A stretch of 64,000 bases of DNA from Bacteroidales bacterium (lineage in GTDB: Bacteria > Bacteroidota > Bacteroidia > Bacteroidales > UBA932): assembly GCA_012728975.1 (NCBI GenBank), contig JAAYDZ010000027.1:1-64000 (forward strand). The letters run 5' to 3'. Below are positions 59,655 to 64,000 of the stretch, in pieces. The notes below the pieces were generated by a model. That model was not told where the DNA came from, made no database searches, and saw nothing but the letters and a program-made list of their open reading frames with translations. Positions within the stretch are counted from its first letter, which is position 1; each line of letters opens with the position of its first letter. Both the position numbers and the translations under genes were made by a program.

Positions 59655-60863
59655 TTACATTTTCTGATCCAGATTCTTGCCCTTTTCTTCATGTTCGAAG
59701 TTGGGGAGAATAGTACATAAAGTCTTGACGATACCGGCTTTAGTACACTCAGGAGACCTAAAAAGATACTCAAGTGTAGTGAGGTGTCCGGATGTTTCAT
59801 CAACTGTGCAATGCCTGTTATATTTGATTACTCCAAGCGATGTAAAACTCTCCATATCTACCTTTTCTCCGGGAACGAAAAACTCCTCGAAATCCTTTTC
59901 TCCGGTAGTGTCGCTCTTAAAATAGAATACGGGATATTCCTTGTCGCCCTCTTTCATCTGTGAAGCATACAAACGCGCTTCATTCTCGTTGCTAAATTCT
60001 TTTTTTGTATAGCCAAACTCCTCTACAAACTTATCGCAAATGGCAGAAAAAGTGGTCATTTGCTCTTGTTCCAGTTTCGGGAAAAAGATCTCTCCACTCT
60101 TTCCAAGAATGCATGCCAACATACATATCTCTCCACTTTCCTGAGGTGAAACGAAGTACCTCATAACATCGGATGGAGCTACCAAAGGCTGTTTTTTCAT
60201 CATTCGGCTGATCCAACTGTCGGGGAGTGAACCATTAGAAAACGCAACATTGGCAAATCTGGCAGTGGTTACCGGAAAACGGTCACAGTATGACATCACC
60301 AGCTTTTCCATCAGAAGTTTACTGGCTCCCATAATATTGACGGGATTTGCCGCTTTGTCTGTTGAGACACAGAAAAAATGTTTAGGAGGATATTTGGATA
60401 AGAGCTCCATCAGCTCTTTTGCCTTGAAAACATTGTTTACAATAAGTGCCTGTACGGAGAGAGTGTCGCGTTCGCTACGGACATGTTTGTGGGCAGAAAA
60501 ATTTGCAACAATGTCAAAACCTTTCTCACGAAGGAACAACTGTTCAAACAACGGGTCGGCAAAGTCAAGTGTGTATGTACGGTAATCATCCGGTAAAAAC
60601 ATACTTTCAGTTGACCTGAGGTCTCTGGTAAGTTCTACAAGACCATTTTCACTTAAATCAATGACCACAAGGGAAGATGGTCTGAACGGGAGCAGGGCTT
60701 TAATGAATGAGGAGCCTATGCTTCCGGCACCTCCGATTACGCATACTCTCTTATCACGGATTGCCTCTTCGAGCTGATGCCGATTGGCTTCAATGTCTTT
60801 TATAAAAAGACTTTTATCCCGTTTTGTTATGTATTTGGAAATGAATTTATTGATATCAAACAT
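59655..60863 (-). CDS. Nucleotide-sugar 4,6-dehydratase (FlaA1/CapD-like, LegB role)
   Basis: A 402-residue dehydratase of the polysaccharide-synthesis SDR family. After an N-terminal helix it has the NAD motif VIGGAGSIGSSFI near 43, NFSAHKHVRSERD near 123 and catalytic STDKAANPVNIMGASK, where Met takes the place of Tyr as in FlaA1/PseB. In this operon it fills the place of LegB, making the 4-keto-6-deoxy sugar for LegC, yet it is not the shorter LegB type of Campylobacter. Whether it uses UDP- or GDP-GlcNAc is open; ptmE suggests GDP. It ends 3 bases before legC. Confidence 0.85.
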   Translation of the reverse strand: MFDINKFISKYITKRDKSLFIKDIEANRHQLEEAIRDKRVCVIGGAGSIGSSFIKALLPFRPSSLVVIDLSENGLVELTRDLRSTESMFLPDDYRTYTLDFADPLFEQLFLREKGFDIVANFSAHKHVRSERDTLSVQALIVNNVFKAKELMELLSKYPPKHFFCVSTDKAANPVNIMGASKLLMEKLVMSYCDRFPVTTARFANVAFSNGSLPDSWISRMMKKQPLVAPSDVMRYFVSPQESGEICMLACILGKSGEIFFPKLEQEQMTTFSAICDKFVEEFGYTKKEFSNENEARLYASQMKEGDKEYPVFYFKSDTTGEKDFEEFFVPGEKVDMESFTSLGVIKYNRHCTVDETSGHLTTLEYLFRSPECTKAGIVKTLCTILPNFEHEEKGKNLDQKM

Positions 60864-60885
60864 AAGGATTTGCGCGTTTTATTCT

Positions 60886-60900
60886 TAACTTTCAAAGTTA
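60886..60900 (-). promoter_or_regulatory. Palindrome and -7 box upstream of the dehydratase gene
   Basis: TAACTTT-C-AAAGTTA (60886-60900) is a perfect 7+7 palindrome. Its minus-strand reading holds TAACTTTG (60893-60900), a match to TAnnTTTG, about 30 bases before the dehydratase start. The 102-base gap here is the largest in the glycan operon, so an internal promoter for the nonulosonate genes is plausible. No -33 TTTG at the right distance. Confidence 0.4.
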
Positions 60901-60965
60901 GTAATAATTTCTTGCAAATCATCGACGAAGAGCGTAAAACCGCTTAATACCATTTGCAGCGCACT

Positions 60966-61943
60966 TTATTCAGTAACAGAGTTTTCAGTTTCAAAATTGA
61001 TTCTTTCTTCCTCAATTACCAATGGTCTTTTCATAACACGTGTATTTACACTCATTACATATTCACCTACCAAGCCGATAAATACAAGTTCGACGGCATG
61101 AAGGAAAAATAATCCTATCAACATAGGCATAATACCCGCAGAAAATCGGTCCCAATAGATTAATTTGAGTACTAAGTATACTAAACCTACCAATATTGAC
61201 AATACGGCTAGTATAAAGCCTGTTATTGTCACAAGATGCATCCCAACCTTCGTATATGAGGTGAAACTTAGCATAGCAAACTCAAACAAATCCATAAAAC
61301 TGTTTTTTGGTTTACCGGCTCTTCTTTTTGCTTGAGTATATTCAATCGAAACTCTTTTATAACCCAATTCCGCGACAATTCCTCTTAAGAAAGGAGTTGG
61401 ATCCTCTAAGTTTCTCAAAACATCGATAAATGACTTGTCATATAGTCCGAAGCCAGTAAAATGCTCAATCTGTTCTATTGAAGACATCTTTTTGATGATC
61501 TTGTAGTAACATGTTCTTATAAAACGCATTACTTTATTTTCCTTGCTTTTTGTTTTAATGCAAGAGACTATTTTTGCTCCCTTTTCCCACTCATCTACCA
61601 AAAGAGGTATCATCTCCACAGGATCCTGAAAATCACAACATAACAAAATTGTACAATCTCCACCAGTTTGTAGCAATCCATAATACGGACTGTTGACCGG
61701 ACCGAAGTTTTTAGCATTGAAAATAGCCTTAACCTTGGGATTTCTCTTACAAATTTCCCGGATTAGCGGGCGAGTACTATCCTTAGAGTTATTGTCAATA
61801 AAGACTATTTCGTAATCGTAATTGGGCAGATTGCTCTTGATTTCATTCGATACAGCCGACGCTATCTGTACCACATTCTCTTCCTCGTTATAGCAAGGAA
61901 TCAATACACTTATTTTTTTCAAAATCTCTTTATTCATTTTCAT
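60966..61943 (-). CDS. Family 2 glycosyltransferase with C-terminal membrane helices
   Basis: A 325-residue GT-A enzyme of the DPM1/GtrB/ArnC type, which links a sugar to undecaprenyl phosphate. The nucleotide-sugar site shows LIPCYNEEENV, Asp50 in FIDNNSKDST and the metal-binding region CCDFQDP (103-106). Two membrane helices follow (roughly 230-258 and 268-292) and a short cytoplasmic tail. It might provide a lipid-linked sugar for periplasmic modification or be the second sugar transferase of the repeat unit. Its start overlaps the ThDP enzyme gene by 14 bases (a second ATG lies two codons in). Confidence 0.87.
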   Translation of the reverse strand: MKMNKEILKKISVLIPCYNEEENVVQIASAVSNEIKSNLPNYDYEIVFIDNNSKDSTRPLIREICKRNPKVKAIFNAKNFGPVNSPYYGLLQTGGDCTILLCCDFQDPVEMIPLLVDEWEKGAKIVSCIKTKSKENKVMRFIRTCYYKIIKKMSSIEQIEHFTGFGLYDKSFIDVLRNLEDPTPFLRGIVAELGYKRVSIEYTQAKRRAGKPKNSFMDLFEFAMLSFTSYTKVGMHLVTITGFILAVLSILVGLVYLVLKLIYWDRFSAGIMPMLIGLFFLHAVELVFIGLVGEYVMSVNTRVMKRPLVIEEERINFETENSVTE

Positions 61944-63630
61944 TAATCTGTGGAGAAGGTTGGTTTATGGGTCTGTTATATTCCAATTTTGGGGAGACCG
62001 TCGTCAGGTCATCTATTTGGTATTCGTAAAAAATATTATGAATTGCCAAATCTTCCTTTATAGTACTCAAAGATTCTTCATTTCTTGCAATGTAATTTAA
62101 CCCATAAGCTTTTGCAATTCCCTTATAATCAGGATTTAGGTAACCGCTGTGGGAAGTGGTCCCTTTCATTCTGCCATCAAAATATAATGACTGAAATTGG
62201 GTTATCATACCCAGCGCATTATTGTTGAGAACTATTATCTTAATATTTAGATTATATTGGGAAATGAGCAACAACGACTGGATAGAGATATGGAGTCCCC
62301 CATCTCCTGTTATTGCATAAATGGTTTTATCAGGACTGGCGAATGCCATTCCTATAGCCACGGGAAGCGAAAATCCCATTGGGGCCAGGCCGCCGCTGGT
62401 AATGAATTTCTGTCCTTTTTTCAATTGCACCATCTGAGCAGCCCACATTTGATTTTGGCCAATGTCAACTGTTATTATATCATCTTCCTGAGTGACATTG
62501 TTCAGTGCCTGAATAAATCTGTATGGTGCTTTGTTTTCCACAAACCTTTCAACCTCATTATATTGATTGTACTTGGATTTGAGTTGTCGTATGCGTTGAA
62601 TCCAATCAGCATTTTCCTTTGGAGACACCGAATATTGCATCAATTGTTGTAGGAATTCTTCCACAGGCAAATTCACCTTGATACGATTGCTCAATCTATG
62701 ATGCTCAAGCTCATTTTTATCAATATCCACATGGATAATTTTTGCTTTCGGCAGGAATTCCTCCACCATAGCACCCGTCTGTCTGGTGTCTAATCTTGTC
62801 CCAAATGCCAATAATAGGTCAGACTCCGCAATGGCCATGTTTGCACAACGATTTCCATAACTGCCGATCATGCCCATGTGATTGATATATGTTTCATCAA
62901 CTGCACCTTTACCCATCAATGATGTTACAACCGGAATTTGTGTCTGCTTTATAAAAGCAGTTAGCAACTCTTTACTTTTTTCACTCTGACATCCTCCGCC
63001 TGCGAGTAACATTGGTCTTGATGCAGAATTTATGAGAGAAACCACATCTGAGAGATTATAACTATCAAATTTTTCAACTTCCGGCACATAAGATTTCAGT
63101 TTAAAAGGATCAATTTCCGCTCTGGAAATATCCATCGGCAAATCTATTACAACAGGTCCTTTTCTTCCTGTAGTGGCAATATGAACAGCTTTTTCCAATT
63201 CGTAACGCAAATTATAAGCATCATCAATCATGACAGCATATTTGGTGATTGGCTTTACAATACTTACGATATCCGTTTCCTGAAAACCTTGCTGACGAAT
63301 CGGCTTATTATATTTATACTCGTGAGTGTTAACTTGTCCAGATATATACAACACAGGTATTGATCCGAAATATGCGTCTGCTATTCCTGTCATCATATTA
63401 GTGGCGCCGGGACCACTTGTACAAATGGCTACACCTAATTTTCCGCTTTCCAAAGCATATCCTTCCGCCGCAATAGCCGCAGTTTGTTCATGATAAGTTT
63501 GAATATATTGTACGTCCTTAGAATTTGCCAGAGAATCCACGAGGTGAGTTATCATCCCGCCGATATATCCGAAGACGACATTTACTCCTCTCTCTGAAAG
63601 AAATGAAACTATATAATCAGATGCTTTCAT
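61930..63630 (-). CDS. Thiamine-diphosphate enzyme, acetolactate-synthase-like
   Basis: A 566-residue ThDP enzyme of the acetolactate synthase/pyruvate oxidase fold. The catalytic Glu48 is in TYHEQTAA, the middle domain follows, and the cofactor motif GDGGLHISIQ ends in the expected VLNNNALGM. It is not beside an IlvN small subunit or other branched-chain genes, so amino-acid synthesis is unlikely. In surface-sugar operons related enzymes attach a two-carbon unit from pyruvate to a keto sugar (YerE in yersiniose synthesis). I infer a branched-sugar role, with moderate certainty only. It precedes the GT2 gene with a 14-base overlap. Confidence 0.8.
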   Translation of the reverse strand: MKASDYIVSFLSERGVNVVFGYIGGMITHLVDSLANSKDVQYIQTYHEQTAAIAAEGYALESGKLGVAICTSGPGATNMMTGIADAYFGSIPVLYISGQVNTHEYKYNKPIRQQGFQETDIVSIVKPITKYAVMIDDAYNLRYELEKAVHIATTGRKGPVVIDLPMDISRAEIDPFKLKSYVPEVEKFDSYNLSDVVSLINSASRPMLLAGGGCQSEKSKELLTAFIKQTQIPVVTSLMGKGAVDETYINHMGMIGSYGNRCANMAIAESDLLLAFGTRLDTRQTGAMVEEFLPKAKIIHVDIDKNELEHHRLSNRIKVNLPVEEFLQQLMQYSVSPKENADWIQRIRQLKSKYNQYNEVERFVENKAPYRFIQALNNVTQEDDIITVDIGQNQMWAAQMVQLKKGQKFITSGGLAPMGFSLPVAIGMAFASPDKTIYAITGDGGLHISIQSLLLISQYNLNIKIIVLNNNALGMITQFQSLYFDGRMKGTTSHSGYLNPDYKGIAKAYGLNYIARNEESLSTIKEDLAIHNIFYEYQIDDLTTVSPKLEYNRPINQPSPQINENE

Positions 63631-63652
63631 TCTCTTTTGTAAGTAATGTTTG

Positions 63653-64000
63653 TTATTGTTTTGTAAATAGGCCTATCTGATTACAATGTTTTTCATTATG
63701 TAAAAAAAAGAAATTTGTTTCTACCGTATTTTCATCCATAGTGTTAAAAGGTAATAGATGATCTTTATTAGTAGTAAAACAAGAATATCCTAAATCTTTA
63801 AATAAATATATTATATCATTTGGGTGATAATTAAATTTAGCACTCCATTTTCTCAACATTTCTGTAAAAATAATCGGACAATCTCTTTTAATGGTATTGA
63901 TTCCGCCTTTGTAAACCAGTAATTCAGCACCCTCAACATCACATTTAATAAAATCCACACTTATTTTCTGTTCCTGTACAAAGTTATCTAATCTTTTTAC
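63653..64000 (-). CDS. FkbM-family methyltransferase, C-terminal part (cut by the window edge)
   Basis: An open frame that runs off the right edge with no stop through 64000. The visible 115 residues include VDFIKCDVEGAELLVYKGG, the core of FkbM SAM-dependent methyltransferases, and a basic Trp-rich segment. An apparent GTG start at 63958 is only an artefact of truncation, since in-frame codons upstream (VKRLDNFVQEQKIS) continue the family pattern. It likely O-methylates a sugar of the glycan. It ends 22 bases before the ThDP enzyme gene. Confidence 0.8.
   Translation of the reverse strand, partial: VKRLDNFVQEQKISVDFIKCDVEGAELLVYKGGINTIKRDCPIIFTEMLRKWSAKFNYHPNDIIYLFKDLGYSCFTTNKDHLLPFNTMDENTVETNFFFLHNEKHCNQIGLFTKQ

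Noticed and set aside
57478..60863. Pseudaminic acid rather than legionaminic acid pathway.
   Set aside because: No PseG or PseH-type genes are visible; NeuC/LegG-type hydrolysing epimerase, the LegC branch and PtmE favour legionaminate, though the product is not proven.

Overview
The window is a compact, moderate-GC stretch of chromosome from an anaerobic member of the Bacteroidales, probably an uncultured gut, rumen or digester lineage. That placement rests on Bacteroidota-restricted families (DUF4252, DUF4296, DUF5683, a 670-residue urocanate hydratase), Bacteroidota-type promoters (TAnnTTTG at -7, TTTG at -33), the near absence of Shine-Dalgarno sites except a perfect one before rpsU, and the gene pairs xerC-hpf, parA-parB-DUF5683-LysM transglycosylase and hpt-adk-obg. 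I cannot name genus or species. No tRNA, rRNA, CRISPR array, insertion sequence or prophage was seen, and no gene-free stretch exceeds 300 bases.

Layout. 1-4.5 kb: an operon for a trimeric NAD-linked [FeFe] hydrogenase (hydB, hydA, hydC) preceded by a small thioredoxin-fold ferredoxin. 4.6-22.6 kb: housekeeping and metabolic genes (aldehyde dehydrogenase, DUF4252, ftsY, pheT, a UbiA/MqnP-like prenyltransferase, VOC and SDR enzymes, a hydroxyacid dehydrogenase, deoC, dtd, a radical SAM protein, an aminofutalosine-deaminase-like amidohydrolase, a DUF4296 lipoprotein, purD, a membrane protein, an acyltransferase, parE). 22.7-26.8 kb: mutA-mutB, methylmalonyl-CoA mutase. 26.9-30.5 kb: rpsU facing away from hutU-xerC-hpf. 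30.5-41 kb: hpt-adk-obg-PAP2-lplA on the minus strand, purE and a helix-hairpin-helix outer-membrane-like protein on the plus strand, then parA-parB-DUF5683-lytic transglycosylase on the minus strand. 41-46.6 kb: a plus-strand lipid/sugar group (diacylglycerol-kinase-like, YfhO-like, zinc-ribbon epimerase, CgeB-type glycosyltransferase). 46.6-64 kb: one long minus-strand surface-glycan operon that runs off the right edge.

How the parts work together. The hydrogenase, which in relatives couples NADH and ferredoxin oxidation to H2, and the mutase of the succinate-propionate route fit a fermentative anaerobe balancing redox through H2 and propionate. The prenyltransferase and the amidohydrolase together hint at the futalosine route to menaquinone.

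The most interesting region is 46.6-64 kb. Reading in the direction of transcription it encodes an FkbM methyltransferase (cut by the edge), a pyruvate-type ThDP enzyme, a membrane-anchored family 2 glycosyltransferase, then an almost complete CMP-legionaminic-acid-type pathway (4,6-dehydratase, LegC aminotransferase, LegI synthase, LegG epimerase, LegF cytidylyltransferase, PtmF, PtmA and the CBS-domain nucleotidyltransferase PtmE). Next comes a four-gene block of NeuD-like acyltransferase, dedicated acyl carrier protein, FabG-like reductase and KAS III, followed by a Wzx flippase, a glycosyltransferase and another hexapeptide acyltransferase. My main hypothesis is that the four-gene block makes a short 3-hydroxyacyl-ACP and loads that acyl group on an amino group of the nonulosonic acid or of another sugar in the same glycan.
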